A stretch of 56,963 bases of DNA from Micrococcaceae bacterium (GCA_013393415.1 JABXHI010000013.1:1-56963), one strand, 5' to 3'; shown: positions 43,297-52,313, counted from the stretch's first letter. Numbers and translations are program-made. The notes: a model not told the origin generated them from the sequence alone.

Positions 43297-44661
43297 ATGA
43301 GTGAAAACTTCCATGCTGCGTACACCACACAACCGCGACGCCTACCACCGGCCGGTCGTTCAGCGCTCAAAGCCGGGGTGGTGGGAAACTGGGTTGATAA
43401 CCTCCACGTTTTCCTGCCGGCTCTCGCCCTGATTCCAGCCCTCCCAACATTGGCCGGCCCGGGAGCCCAACTGGGTTCTGGCGCCATGGTAGTCGTGGCG
43501 ATGTTATTGGGCCGGCCGGTTGGCGGACTGGTCTTTGGAAGGCTATCCGACCGACTCGGCCGCACCGCGACCACCCTGTGGGCCATTGCTGGCACCGCCA
43601 TGTGTACGGGGTTAATAGCGATCATGCCCGGCTACGAAGTCCTTGGTATTTGGACGATGATATTCATCCTTGTGCTGCGTTTTATCGGCGGCGTCTTCGT
43701 TGCCGGAGAATATTCTGCTGCAATCCCATTGGCTATGGAATGGTCGCCCAACCACCGGCGTTCGACCGCATCTGGTGGGATTTTATCGATGGCGCCCTGG
43801 GCTCAGGCTTCGGTGGCTTTTGGTACTGCGGGCCTGTTGGCATTGCTAGGCACTGAGGCTTACGCCCAGTGGGGCTGGCGGATCCTCTTCGGTGCTGCCG
43901 CACTGGCCTCAGCGGCAATGTTTGTCTACTACTGGCGCCACGTCGCGGATCAACAAGTTCCCAAGAAAGCAACCGCAGAACCCCTGAGCGCTTTACTCAC
44001 CGGAGCGTACGCACAACGTTTTTGGGCAGCATTCATCATGATGACGGGGCTGTGGCTTTTGACCCAAGTGACCGTGTTGATTCTGCCATCGCAGCTCATT
44101 GGTGCCGGCGTGCTCGAAGACCACGCTGCCATTGTCATGGGTATAGCTTCGGTGTTCCAGGCCGTCGCCATGGTGGTCGCCGGCGCCTGTGCGGATGTAC
44201 TGGGTCGACGCCGTCTATTAGTCATCTGGGGTGTGATCGCCCTCGTGTGTGGCCCACTGCTATATTCAGCTATCATTTCTGGTCCAGGCACCGCATTCAT
44301 GTTTATGCTGGCCGCCGGGCTGCAGATCACCACAGTGGCCGCCTACGGCCCGGTGGCAGCATATCTGTCGGAACTCTTTCCCGCCAGTTTGCGGTCCGCG
44401 GGGTACGGCAGCACCTACTCATTCTCCCTAGTTCTGCCCTCGCTGTACCCGTTCTATTTGCCTGCGGCACAACAGCTGCTGGGGGATCAGCCAGCGATCA
44501 TCGGGATGCTCATCCTCGGAGCATTACTCCTCATCAGCGGGGCGATGTTGGGGCCAAAGCTACACGCTGTGACCGTACGAGCGCCCCTGGAACACGTCGC
44601 AACCGACTCGGTACAAGCCTCCCGAACAAACCTTCTCGAAACTACAGTCAGGAGCCAGTAA
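43297..44661 (+). CDS. MFS transporter, probable thiamine-precursor importer
   Basis: This 454-residue major facilitator protein has 12 helices and belongs to the metabolite:H+ symporter (ShiA/ProP-like) branch. Its typical loop is GRLSDRLGRTAT after helix 2, repeated as ADVLGRRRLLVI after helix 8; RFIGGVFVAGEYSAA is in helix 4. A TPP riboswitch controls it and its stop overlaps the thiM start, so import of thiamine or a hydroxyethylthiazole/HMP precursor is inferred. The family itself does not define the substrate. An MFS carrier is a less usual thiamine importer than ThiBPQ or ECF systems. Confidence 0.82.
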   Translation: MSENFHAAYTTQPRRLPPAGRSALKAGVVGNWVDNLHVFLPALALIPALPTLAGPGAQLGSGAMVVVAMLLGRPVGGLVFGRLSDRLGRTATTLWAIAGTAMCTGLIAIMPGYEVLGIWTMIFILVLRFIGGVFVAGEYSAAIPLAMEWSPNHRRSTASGGILSMAPWAQASVAFGTAGLLALLGTEAYAQWGWRILFGAAALASAAMFVYYWRHVADQQVPKKATAEPLSALLTGAYAQRFWAAFIMMTGLWLLTQVTVLILPSQLIGAGVLEDHAAIVMGIASVFQAVAMVVAGACADVLGRRRLLVIWGVIALVCGPLLYSAIISGPGTAFMFMLAAGLQITTVAAYGPVAAYLSELFPASLRSAGYGSTYSFSLVLPSLYPFYLPAAQQLLGDQPAIIGMLILGALLLISGAMLGPKLHAVTVRAPLEHVATDSVQASRTNLLETTVRSQ

Positions 44662-45446
44662 TGCAAACCTTTACGAAGGTCAGTTCCCCACATACGGTCG
44701 CTCAAGTTCGTCAGACTGAACCGCTTGTGCATTGCATTACTGCTGCGGTATCCATGCAACTAGTTGCTGACGGTCTCCTGGCCGCTGGCGCCCGACCGGT
44801 GATGACCGAAACGGCTAGCGAAGCACCCTCGATGACCCACATTGCCGACACATTGTTGATAAATCTGGGGACCCTATCCACCGATGCTCTCGCAGCTATT
44901 CCAGACAGTGTTGCCGTCGCTGCAGACCGCGGCATCCCCTGGGTGTTGGACCCCACCGCAGTCGGTGTGGCACCGGTGCGCACCAAACTCGCGAAGCAGC
45001 TAATCGCTGACGGACCAACCGTGATCCGCGGGAACCCCTCAGAAATACTGGCTCTCGACGGGTCAGCTTCCGGACGCGGCGCAGACGCAACCCACACTTC
45101 TGCCCAGGCACATGATACGGCTTCTCGATTGGCCGTGACCACGGGCAGTACGATCTCGGTTTCTGGAGACACAGACCTGATCGTTTCGTCGCGCCAGCAG
45201 GCTTCGTTTGCAGGTGGAACCAGGCTACTACCGCGCATCACTGGGACGGGTTGTCTGCTCGGTGCGCTGACCGCAGCATGTCTGGCTGTTGAACCATCAC
45301 CGGTGACCGCTGCCCATGTCGCAGCATCCTGGTTAGGTACCGCCGGCGAAATGGCGGCGGTACGATCTTCCCGTCCTGGCACTTTCAAAATCCACCTGCT
45401 GGATGCTCTTGATGAGCTGGGCGAAATGTGTGGGGAAAGAGAGTAA
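44661..45446 (+). CDS. thiM: ThiM: hydroxyethylthiazole kinase
   Basis: ThiM phosphorylates salvaged 4-methyl-5-hydroxyethylthiazole for coupling by ThiE. The 261-residue protein begins at ATG 44661, overlapping the transporter stop by one base. It shows PLVHCITAAVSMQLVADGLLA (canonical Asn replaced around VSMQ), LLINLGTL, WVLDPTAVG, VIRGNPSEI and the active-site ITGTGCLLGAL with the catalytic Cys. The Q in VSMQ, where most ThiM proteins have N, is a mild oddity. It lies directly between transporter and thiE in a salvage operon. Confidence 0.92.
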   Translation: MQTFTKVSSPHTVAQVRQTEPLVHCITAAVSMQLVADGLLAAGARPVMTETASEAPSMTHIADTLLINLGTLSTDALAAIPDSVAVAADRGIPWVLDPTAVGVAPVRTKLAKQLIADGPTVIRGNPSEILALDGSASGRGADATHTSAQAHDTASRLAVTTGSTISVSGDTDLIVSSRQQASFAGGTRLLPRITGTGCLLGALTAACLAVEPSPVTAAHVAASWLGTAGEMAAVRSSRPGTFKIHLLDALDELGEMCGERE

Positions 45447-45448
45447 CC

Positions 45449-46078
45449 ATGGATATCCGGTGTTATTGCATTACGTCAGGAACCACCCGTCAAACAGTGG
45501 ATACCGCGGCAGTCGCTGCTGCTGCCGGCTGCGGGATAGTGCAGGTGCGAGCCAAGGAGGCCACGGCCGCCGAACTGCTCGAATTGACTTGTGCGGTAGC
45601 GGAGGCAGTTCATACGGCGAATCCAGACACCCTGGTGGTGGTCGATGATAGGGCCGATGTTGCCTATGCGGCCCGCCATGCCGGGGCGCCGGTGGCGGGA
45701 GTACATTTGGGCCAGGATGACGTGCCCGTCACTGCGGCACGTCAGCTGCTTGGCCCGGATGCGATCATTGGCCTGACTACCGGGACCCTGGAGCTTGTCC
45801 AGGCAGCACAACGCTACGTCGATGTCATCGATTATGTGGGCGCCGGGCCCTACCGGTTCACGCCTACAAAAGACTCCGACCGGTCACCACTGGGCGTGCA
45901 AGGATATCCGCCATTAGTTGAAGCTTCACAACTACCCGTGGTGGCCATCGGCGATATCACTCCGGACGACGCTGTGGCCCTGGCTCAAACCGGGGTTGCG
46001 GGCATCGCGCTGGTGCGCGGGATCATGCAAGCGCAGGACCCCGCGAGCGTAGTACAGCGGGTGTTAGCCGCATTCTAA
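45449..46078 (+). CDS. thiE: ThiE: thiamine-phosphate synthase
   Basis: ThiE joins HMP-PP and thiazole phosphate to give thiamine phosphate. The chosen ATG at 45449 gives 209 residues; an in-frame GTG at 45428 would overlap thiM. The TIM-barrel enzyme has IVQVRAKEATAAEL (diphosphate-binding Arg/Lys), VVDDRADVAYAA, GVHLGQDDVPV, YVGAGPYRFTPTK and the C-terminal AIGDITPDDA and GVAGIALVRGI. Its stop overlaps the end of the facing thiD-tenA gene by 4 bases, so the two thiamine units converge. Confidence 0.93.
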   Translation: MDIRCYCITSGTTRQTVDTAAVAAAAGCGIVQVRAKEATAAELLELTCAVAEAVHTANPDTLVVVDDRADVAYAARHAGAPVAGVHLGQDDVPVTAARQLLGPDAIIGLTTGTLELVQAAQRYVDVIDYVGAGPYRFTPTKDSDRSPLGVQGYPPLVEASQLPVVAIGDITPDDAVALAQTGVAGIALVRGIMQAQDPASVVQRVLAAF

Positions 46079-47697
46079 GCAGACACTAAGCGCGGTGCCG
46101 GGGCGGCTGTCGGGATACGCAGAGCCTGGTTGAAGAATTCCAGTTCGTGCCGGCAGGCGGTGAGATATACTCGTGCAGCTTCCGCACGTGCCTGCGGTGT
46201 AGCCGCTTCGAATTCCTGTTCGACCTGTTGCAACGCGGCTTGGGTATCGGCGATGAACCCTTCGCCCTGGTAAGTTTCCAGCCAGGCGGCGTAGGGGTGA
46301 TCGCTACGAACCGTTGGCAGCGATGCCCCGGTCTGTGCATACAGCCATAAGCACGGCAGTACCGCTGCTGCACCAACCACTCGGTCACGGCCTAGCGTGG
46401 CGGCCAGCAAAAAGTCGGTATAGGCGTTCGTCACCGGCCCGGGCGTGGCCTCGACGTGGTCACTGGACAGCCAGTTGCGGTGCAACTCAGCCTCATCGGT
46501 GAGAATATTGACCGAGCATTGCGCCCAGAACACTTGAGCCGAGTAGTTGGTTGACGCAGTCGCCAGAGCGGCCAGAGCGCGGGCATACTGATTGAGGTAC
46601 AGCGCATCCTGGGTGAGATAGAAGGCAAACGCGTACTTATCAAGACTGCCGTCTACCAGTTGTCTGACAAAGGAACAGCGCGAAATTTCGTCGGTGATGG
46701 AGCGGCCTGCTTTCCATAACGCCCGCGTCCACGGACCAACCGGAGCCACCGCAGCAATCGGCGATGCCGGCTGCACAGAAGCGTCCTCTCCAACGCTTGC
46801 GACCAGATCATTGCCAGCTTCCAGTTTTTCAGGGACCGCGGATGCCGGCAGCCACGGGGTGGCCATACCCGCCGCCTGTAACCGCCGGGAACGGTGCCCA
46901 TGATCAACCGGTCCGTGACCATTACCAACCTGCAGCTCTTCGCCGTGGGCAATGGCCTCGTGCAACCACGCGGTGGACCAGCCAAGTGCCTCACCTGGAG
47001 TATCCCCCGCCGCCAATCGTGTGGCGAGCGCAGCGGATAACGAGCAGCCGGTGCCATGCGTGCTGGTCGTGTCAATACGGTGCGATGGTACGTGCACCAG
47101 CTCGCCGTCAGGAAAAACCCACGTGTTAGTAACCTGACGTTCGTTGAGGTGTCCGGTTTTGACCACCACGCTGGACCCAGTCTCTGCTGCCCATCGACGG
47201 GCCTGGTCCAGTGCCGTGTGCTGATCATTGGCGCGCGACTGGCCCGTCAAGCGTGCCAGTTCGTCAATATTTGGGGTCACCACCGTGGCGTTCTGACAAA
47301 AAGCAACCATGGCTTCTTCAGCCGCACTGTCTAAGAGTCGATCACCGCTGGTCGCTATCATCACAGGATCAACGACCAAGACCCGGGGTGATTGCGTTTG
47401 GATCCACCGGGTGACCGTTTGGATTGTTTCCACGCTACCCAGCATGCCGGTTTTGACTGCATCAATGACCACATCATCACTGACCGCATTGAGTTGTGCT
47501 GCCAACGATGTCGCGGGCGGGAAGTGAATATCCCGCACACCCACGGTATTTTGGGCAACAACAGCAGTAACAGCGGTCATCGAATATCCGCCAGCTACAG
47601 TAATAGATTTAGTATCGGCGGCCGTACCTGCGCCGCCAGAAGGATCGGTGCCGGCGATCGACAGCACACGAGGTAAAGATGGGTATGAAGACGCCAT
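46075..47697 (-). CDS. thiD: ThiD-TenA fusion: HMP(-P) kinase with thiaminase II-like domain
   Basis: The 540-residue protein starts at ATG 47697. Residues about 8-270 are ThiD: SIAGTDPSGGAGTAADTKS, DAVKTGMLGS, VVDPVMIATSGDRLL and the active-site HGTGCSLSAALA. ThiD phosphorylates HMP twice. Residues about 315-535 are TenA-like: YAFAFYLTQDALYLNQYARAL, the nucleophile-type Cys in AAVLPCLWLYAQTG, and CRHELEFFNQA. TenA hydrolyses thiamine breakdown products to recover HMP. The fusion thus links recovery of HMP to its activation. ThiD-TenA fusions are known in other taxa. A TPP riboswitch precedes it. Confidence 0.92.
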   Translation of the reverse strand: MASSYPSLPRVLSIAGTDPSGGAGTAADTKSITVAGGYSMTAVTAVVAQNTVGVRDIHFPPATSLAAQLNAVSDDVVIDAVKTGMLGSVETIQTVTRWIQTQSPRVLVVDPVMIATSGDRLLDSAAEEAMVAFCQNATVVTPNIDELARLTGQSRANDQHTALDQARRWAAETGSSVVVKTGHLNERQVTNTWVFPDGELVHVPSHRIDTTSTHGTGCSLSAALATRLAAGDTPGEALGWSTAWLHEAIAHGEELQVGNGHGPVDHGHRSRRLQAAGMATPWLPASAVPEKLEAGNDLVASVGEDASVQPASPIAAVAPVGPWTRALWKAGRSITDEISRCSFVRQLVDGSLDKYAFAFYLTQDALYLNQYARALAALATASTNYSAQVFWAQCSVNILTDEAELHRNWLSSDHVEATPGPVTNAYTDFLLAATLGRDRVVGAAAVLPCLWLYAQTGASLPTVRSDHPYAAWLETYQGEGFIADTQAALQQVEQEFEAATPQARAEAARVYLTACRHELEFFNQALRIPTAAPAPRLVSA

Positions 47698-47702
47698 GAG
47701 GA

Positions 47703-47782
47703 CATCCCTTCGCTAGTATCAGCTAGATCAGGTTCCACGGGTCTGGTCTCAGCGCTCGATGCGCACCCCGTGTCCGCGACCC
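47703..47782 (-). ncRNA. TPP riboswitch for thiD-tenA
   Basis: On the minus strand the THI blocks run CACGGGGTGCG, CTGAGA, GACCCG, GAACCTGATCTAG and TAGCGAAGGGA. AAGGGA is the ribosome-binding site, 7 bases from the ATG at 47697. The layout equals that of the riboswitch at 43212, so translational control by TPP is expected here also. Confidence 0.94.
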
Positions 47783-47903
47783 ACCCTAACACAACGGAGA
47801 TGACCAGAGATCGCTGGCATAAAGCAGGCCCATGACATCTGTCATGCCCAGAAAATGACCGCTGACACTATCGCAACGTCCCCGGGTACGGAACACTGAA
47901 GGT

Positions 47904-48833
47904 ATGAATACTTCAGCTTCCGCCCCAGCCATCGCCATTGAGTCGGTGACGAAACGCTTCGGCACCGTCACCGCCGTCGATGATGTCAGCCTCGAAATCC
48001 AACCGGGTGAAGTGCTCGCGTTGCTGGGACCAAACGGTGCCGGCAAAACCACGCTGCTCGACATAACCTTGGGATTCACCGAACCCAGCACCGGTAGCAT
48101 CCGAACCTTCGACGAGACGCCCAAACGTGCCGCGAGCAACGGCGTCATCGGGGCGGTCCTTCAGGATGGTGGCCTCCTCGAGGACCTCACCGTGGGTGAA
48201 ACCATCAAAATGATTGCCGCTTGCCACTTCCGGCACGCTCCCGTCAAGGATGTGATGCAGCGTGCGGGCGTGAGCGACTTCGCTTCTCGCAAGGTCAAGA
48301 AATGCTCGGGCGGCCAAAAGCAACGCCTCCGCTTCGCCCTGGCACTACTCACTGATCCCCAGTTGCTGATTCTGGATGAACCCACCGCAGGTTTAGACGC
48401 GACGGCGCGTCGGGAGTTCTGGTCGACGATGCACGCCGAGGCCAACCGCGGCCGCACAATCGTGTTTGCGACCCACTATCTTCGTGAGGCCGATGACTAC
48501 GCCGACCGCGTGGTGTTGATGAGCCAGGGTCACGTCATCGCCGATGGCAGCGTGGACGACATGACCGCCGGGCTGCAGCGCAAGCTCAGCGCTCAATGGA
48601 TTGCGAAGACTGATCCACACGACTGGGCAGCTACCGTCGGCCTGAGCCCAGCCCAGCTCGAATTCGACGTCACCACGCAACGAATTCGCATCACAACACC
48701 GGAGACCGACCGTATTGCTGAACAATTACTGACCGCCAATCTGATTCGGCATCTCAATATTGTCCAGCCGGGCATTGAGGAAGCATTCTTTAGCCTGACC
48801 GAAGACAATACCGCCCAGGAGGTGGCATCATGA
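47904..48833 (+). CDS. ABC transporter ATP-binding protein (DrrA/CcmA type)
   Basis: This 309-residue ATPase starts at ATG 47904. Walker A is LGPNGAGKTT, the signature is CSGGQKQRLRFA, Walker B is LLILDEPTAGLD and the switch His is in FATHYLREAD. A C-terminal extension after residue 220 is typical of ABC-2 exporters with dedicated permeases. It overlaps the permease gene by 4 bases, and a histidine kinase and response regulator gene follow. That arrangement is usual for lipid, antibiotic or cell-wall-stress exporters. Confidence 0.92.
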   Translation: MNTSASAPAIAIESVTKRFGTVTAVDDVSLEIQPGEVLALLGPNGAGKTTLLDITLGFTEPSTGSIRTFDETPKRAASNGVIGAVLQDGGLLEDLTVGETIKMIAACHFRHAPVKDVMQRAGVSDFASRKVKKCSGGQKQRLRFALALLTDPQLLILDEPTAGLDATARREFWSTMHAEANRGRTIVFATHYLREADDYADRVVLMSQGHVIADGSVDDMTAGLQRKLSAQWIAKTDPHDWAATVGLSPAQLEFDVTTQRIRITTPETDRIAEQLLTANLIRHLNIVQPGIEEAFFSLTEDNTAQEVAS

Positions 48834-49645
48834 CCACCACAAAGCAGCCAACACAACGCACACAGCCCAGATCACAGGCAGAAATTCTGTTCCGGTTTGT
48901 CGGGTGGGAATTCTGGCGCAACTTCCGCATGCTTGACGCCACATTCTTCGTGATTATCCTGCCCGCCGCCATGTATTTGATGTTCGGTGTGGGCATGGAC
49001 CAGGGTGATATGCCCGCCGGGTACGGCAACGTCTCGGCCTACGTGATGACGTCGATGGCCGTCTACGGTGCGGTCATCGCGACCACCGCGATGGCCGGGT
49101 CGGCAGCCGTGGAACGCAACATGGGGTGGGGCCGTCAGCTCAACCTCACCGGGCTGACCGAAGCCAACTATGTGCTGGGCAAGATGTTGATGGCCCTCCT
49201 GATGGCGATCAGCCCTATCCTCATCGTTTACATCGTCGGCGCATTCACGGGTGCAACGTTCGAATCCTTCGGACACTGGGTAGCCTCCGCGGCCCTGTGC
49301 CTGGTGGTTGCCATCCCCTTCTCGCTCTACGGTCTGGCCTTCGCCCTGCTCTTCCGCTCCGAAACAGCCGTGAGCGCGGCCTCGGGTTTCCTGGTAATCT
49401 TCGCGTTCTTCGGCAACCTGTTCATCCCGCTGGGTGGAGTATTACTCGACATCGCGAAGTTTACTCCGCTCTACGGCCCGGCGATGCTCGCTCGGTGGCC
49501 GCAAAGCGAAGGCATGCTCATCCCCATGGATGGCGGCGAACCCGGGTTCGAATCCATGTGGGTACTGCTGGTCAATATTGGCGCATGGACAGCAATCTTT
49601 GGCATCATTTGCCTTATCGCTACCCGCCGTCGAACCTCACGCTAG
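48830..49645 (+). CDS. ABC-2 type transporter permease
   Basis: This 271-residue membrane protein has six helices and the ABC-2 fold: an N-terminal cytoplasmic helix (FVGWEFWRNFRMLDATFF), GYGNVSAYVMTSMAVYGAV, then ERNMGWGRQLNLTGL and a C-terminal helix pair near FLVIFAFFGNLFIPLGG. It should dimerise and export a substrate powered by the upstream ATPase. The substrate is unknown. Its start ATGA overlaps the ATPase stop, and 5 bases separate it from the kinase gene. Confidence 0.9.
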   Translation: MTTTKQPTQRTQPRSQAEILFRFVGWEFWRNFRMLDATFFVIILPAAMYLMFGVGMDQGDMPAGYGNVSAYVMTSMAVYGAVIATTAMAGSAAVERNMGWGRQLNLTGLTEANYVLGKMLMALLMAISPILIVYIVGAFTGATFESFGHWVASAALCLVVAIPFSLYGLAFALLFRSETAVSAASGFLVIFAFFGNLFIPLGGVLLDIAKFTPLYGPAMLARWPQSEGMLIPMDGGEPGFESMWVLLVNIGAWTAIFGIICLIATRRRTSR

Positions 49646-49650
49646 GCACC

Positions 49651-50781
49651 ATGTCACTCAACACGACTCAGTCGCGACCGAGTCTCGAACCCGAGCCACC
49701 GGGCACCCGTCAAGAACAGCGTATGATTCTTTTCACCGCTGGGATCTGGCTGATCTTTCTGGTCTGGACCGTGCTCGGGTTCCTCAACTCAACCGCATCG
49801 CTACCCGCCCAGATTCTAGGATGGGTGGCGTTGGCGATCTTTCCGGTTGTCTACCTGGTGGGATTCCTGCATCCCAAACCACTCCCCCGGGCAAACTTGC
49901 ACCTCAATACCGCGGCCTACAGTGCGGTGCTGATCATACTGGGCCTGTGCATGTCTCAGTCAACGCCCACGGCCATTATCAATGTGGTGCCCTATGTGAT
50001 GGCGCAGTGGATCTTCAATCATCGGATCGCCAGCGCCTTCATTGCGGTCGGACTTATCTTCGGTGCGGCCGGCGCCCTGGTGGTTCTGGTCGATTTCGGC
50101 GAGCCAGTTAACTGGTTTCTCCCGGCGGTCGGGGCGCCCACGATCGTGATGGCGTTTATCCGTATCAGCATGGAAATGGGTATACACCAGCAATACCGAT
50201 CCGAACAACTTGCATTAGCCAAGCAGCGTGAAGAGCTCGCCTCGACCGTGCACGATGTGCTGGGCCATTCGTTGACCACGATTACGGTCAAAATCCAGCT
50301 GGCTCAACGCTTACTCGAAGCCGATCTCGACACCGCCAAGACCGAACTGGCCGATATTGAAGCGCTGGCCCGCCGATCTCTGTCGGAAGTGCGATCGACT
50401 GTCACCGACCTGCAGCATCCAGATCTAGCCGAGCAGCTCAATCAGGCAGCCACCGCCCTCGCCGCCGCCAACGTTGACTTTGCGCGCCCCGAGCGGCTGC
50501 CCAAGCTTACCCTGGTCCAGCAGCAGGTTTTCGCCTGGGTGGTACGCGAGGCGGTCACTAATATCATTCGTCATGCTCAAGCCTCGGCCGCAACGCTGAT
50601 CATCGCGGCTGAGGAGACCGACATGGTACTGCGCATCGACGATGATGGTGTTGGTGTTTCGGAGGCCGAATGTACAAAACACCACGGACTGGCAGGGCTG
50701 CAACGTCGCGTGACCAGTGCCGGCGGTAGCCTCAACATCATCCGGTTAGACCCCGGTACACGCCTGGAGGTAATCCTGTGA
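49651..50781 (+). CDS. DesK-type sensor histidine kinase
   Basis: This 376-residue kinase starts at ATG 49651. There are about five or six N-terminal membrane helices (about 30-175), a short coiled-coil linker, the HisKA_3 phosphoacceptor STVHDVLGHSLTT (His201) and a HATPase domain with REAVTNIIRHAQA (N box) and IDDDGVGV (G box). The DesK family senses membrane or envelope state through its helices. It overlaps the response regulator by 4 bases. Together with the ABC exporter genes it forms a four-gene operon, so the exporter is its likely target. Confidence 0.93.
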   Translation: MSLNTTQSRPSLEPEPPGTRQEQRMILFTAGIWLIFLVWTVLGFLNSTASLPAQILGWVALAIFPVVYLVGFLHPKPLPRANLHLNTAAYSAVLIILGLCMSQSTPTAIINVVPYVMAQWIFNHRIASAFIAVGLIFGAAGALVVLVDFGEPVNWFLPAVGAPTIVMAFIRISMEMGIHQQYRSEQLALAKQREELASTVHDVLGHSLTTITVKIQLAQRLLEADLDTAKTELADIEALARRSLSEVRSTVTDLQHPDLAEQLNQAATALAAANVDFARPERLPKLTLVQQQVFAWVVREAVTNIIRHAQASAATLIIAAEETDMVLRIDDDGVGVSEAECTKHHGLAGLQRRVTSAGGSLNIIRLDPGTRLEVIL

Positions 50782-51389
50782 CCATTCGTTTGCTCCTCGC
50801 CGATGATCAGCACCTGATTCGTGCCGGACTCGCTGCCCTGTTGGATCTGGAGGACGATCTCGAGGTCGTGCATCAGCTGCCCGATGGGACCGGGGTGGTG
50901 GACGCCATTCGGGACCACGAGGTCGATGTGGCGGTCCTGGATATTGAGATGCCCGAGGTCGATGGGATTACCGCAACCCAGCACATTACCGATGCTTTCG
51001 GGTCCAGCATCGCGGTGTTGATTTTGACGACGTTTGGTCGGGCCGGGTATTTGCAACGGGCGATGACCGCTGGCGCACGCGGGTTTATGGTCAAGGACGC
51101 CCCCGCGGATCAGCTGGCCGAGGCGATTCGCACGGTGCACGCCGGCGGCAAGGCCGTTGATCCGACGCTGGCGGCCGAGGCGCTGAGCACCGGCGCGAAT
51201 CCGTTGACCGACCGCGAGCGCGATGTGCTCAAAGCCGCCCTGTCTGGGGCCTCGGTCAAAGATATTGCGACCCAGGTGCATTTGACGCCCGGGACGGTGC
51301 GCAATCATTTATCGTCGGCGATCGGCAAAACGCACACGTCGAACCGCACCGAAGCGGCACGCACCGCGCAGCTCAACGGGTGGCTCTAG
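50778..51389 (+). CDS. NarL/DesR-type response regulator
   Basis: This 203-residue regulator starts at GTG 50778. The receiver domain (1-120) has Asp9/Asp10, the phosphoacceptor Asp55 in VAVLDIEMPEVDG and Lys in MVKDAP. A LuxR-type HTH (about 138-200) reads LTDRERDVLKAALSGASVKDIA and LTPGTVRNHLSSAIGKTHTSNRT. It is the partner of the adjacent kinase and probably activates the upstream ABC genes. It converges on the methyltransferase gene, with 9 bases between them. Confidence 0.94.
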   Translation: MTIRLLLADDQHLIRAGLAALLDLEDDLEVVHQLPDGTGVVDAIRDHEVDVAVLDIEMPEVDGITATQHITDAFGSSIAVLILTTFGRAGYLQRAMTAGARGFMVKDAPADQLAEAIRTVHAGGKAVDPTLAAEALSTGANPLTDRERDVLKAALSGASVKDIATQVHLTPGTVRNHLSSAIGKTHTSNRTEAARTAQLNGWL

Positions 51390-51398
51390 CCTCCTCGG

Positions 51399-52313
51399 TT
51401 ACTGGGCTTTGCGGAAGTGGAAGATACCCCAGCTCAACAGGCCACGATTCCCGGCATCGACCCAGTGTTGTAGGCCTTTCATCATGCCGTCCAGGTATTG
51501 CTGGCTGGCGGTCTTGAGCAGCTCCTCGGCGTTGGCTTGCGTCTCTTCGAGGACGCGACCGTAGTGCTTCGGCAACATCGCACTGTAATCATCAAATTCG
51601 ACGAGCTCTAACCCTGCATCGGCGGCGAGCTGCTTATATTTTTCGGGTGAAGACAGCGAGCTCAAATTGAGGCGTTCGAGCACACCAGAAAGTTCGGATG
51701 CAGAGACGCCATCGGCTGCCATGGGGTCGGTAAATAAGAATTCGCCGCCAGTCTTGAGCACGCGGGCTGCCTCGGCCATCGGAAGATCGCGTCGTTCGGC
51801 GTGTAGGAAGGCGTCCTGGGACCACACAAGATCGGCCGAGGCGTCATCTGCCGGAACGTCGTTGTAGCTGGCGTCAACCACACTGATGTGTTCATTCGCG
51901 CCTGCGCGCTCGTTCAGTGCTTCGGCTCGACGATTCTGTTCTCCGCTGAGGTTCACAGCTAGCACCTGACTGGAGAGTTCACTGCTCAAAAAGCGGGCTG
52001 CCCCACAGTAGCCAGACCCAAGATCCACGATGTAATTGATCTTGTCCTGTTGAATCTTTTCGACCATCCGCTGCATGGTGCGGTGGCTGGCATCGGCGAT
52101 CGGCTCGTCGGGGGACTCGTATAACCCAAGATGGATGTCGTCGCCGCCCCAGATTTGTGAGTAGAACGCACCTGCGTCGTCACTGTCGTAGGCGGCCCGG
52201 GCAACACGTTCGGATTCGGTGTACGGCAAGAAAGCTCCTTCATCGTTCGCGGTCGCAACCCACTCTAAAGACTTCGTGGCGAAGCTCTCATACCGGCGGC
52301 CATATTCCGTCAT
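51399..52313 (-). CDS. SAM methyltransferase, probable sarcosine/dimethylglycine N-methyltransferase
   Basis: This 304-residue protein starts at ATG 52313. The SAM site is YIVDLGSGYCGAARFL; VWSQDAFLHAERRDLP and LKTGGEFLFTDPM follow. The N-terminal FYSQIWGGDDIHLGLYE segment is typical of sarcosine/dimethylglycine methyltransferases, which make glycine betaine from glycine with a partner GSMT. No GSMT gene is in the window. With ectD nearby this suggests salt tolerance. A related phosphoethanolamine-type methyltransferase is the main alternative. Confidence 0.75.
   Translation of the reverse strand: MTEYGRRYESFATKSLEWVATANDEGAFLPYTESERVARAAYDSDDAGAFYSQIWGGDDIHLGLYESPDEPIADASHRTMQRMVEKIQQDKINYIVDLGSGYCGAARFLSSELSSQVLAVNLSGEQNRRAEALNERAGANEHISVVDASYNDVPADDASADLVWSQDAFLHAERRDLPMAEAARVLKTGGEFLFTDPMAADGVSASELSGVLERLNLSSLSSPEKYKQLAADAGLELVEFDDYSAMLPKHYGRVLEETQANAEELLKTASQQYLDGMMKGLQHWVDAGNRGLLSWGIFHFRKAQ

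Noticed and set aside
43869..44660. Upstream extension of the thiM frame inside the transporter gene
   Set aside because: The family match begins at ATG 44661, which overlaps the transporter stop. The extension is out-of-frame transporter sequence.
44711..45388. 225-codon minus-strand reading opposite thiM
   Set aside because: ThiM is intact and conserved on the plus strand. The antisense protein has no family features.
50577..51308. 243-codon minus-strand reading opposite the response regulator
   Set aside because: It is a shadow of a clear DesR-type gene; its Arg/Gly/His-rich composition is typical of antisense frames in GC-rich DNA.
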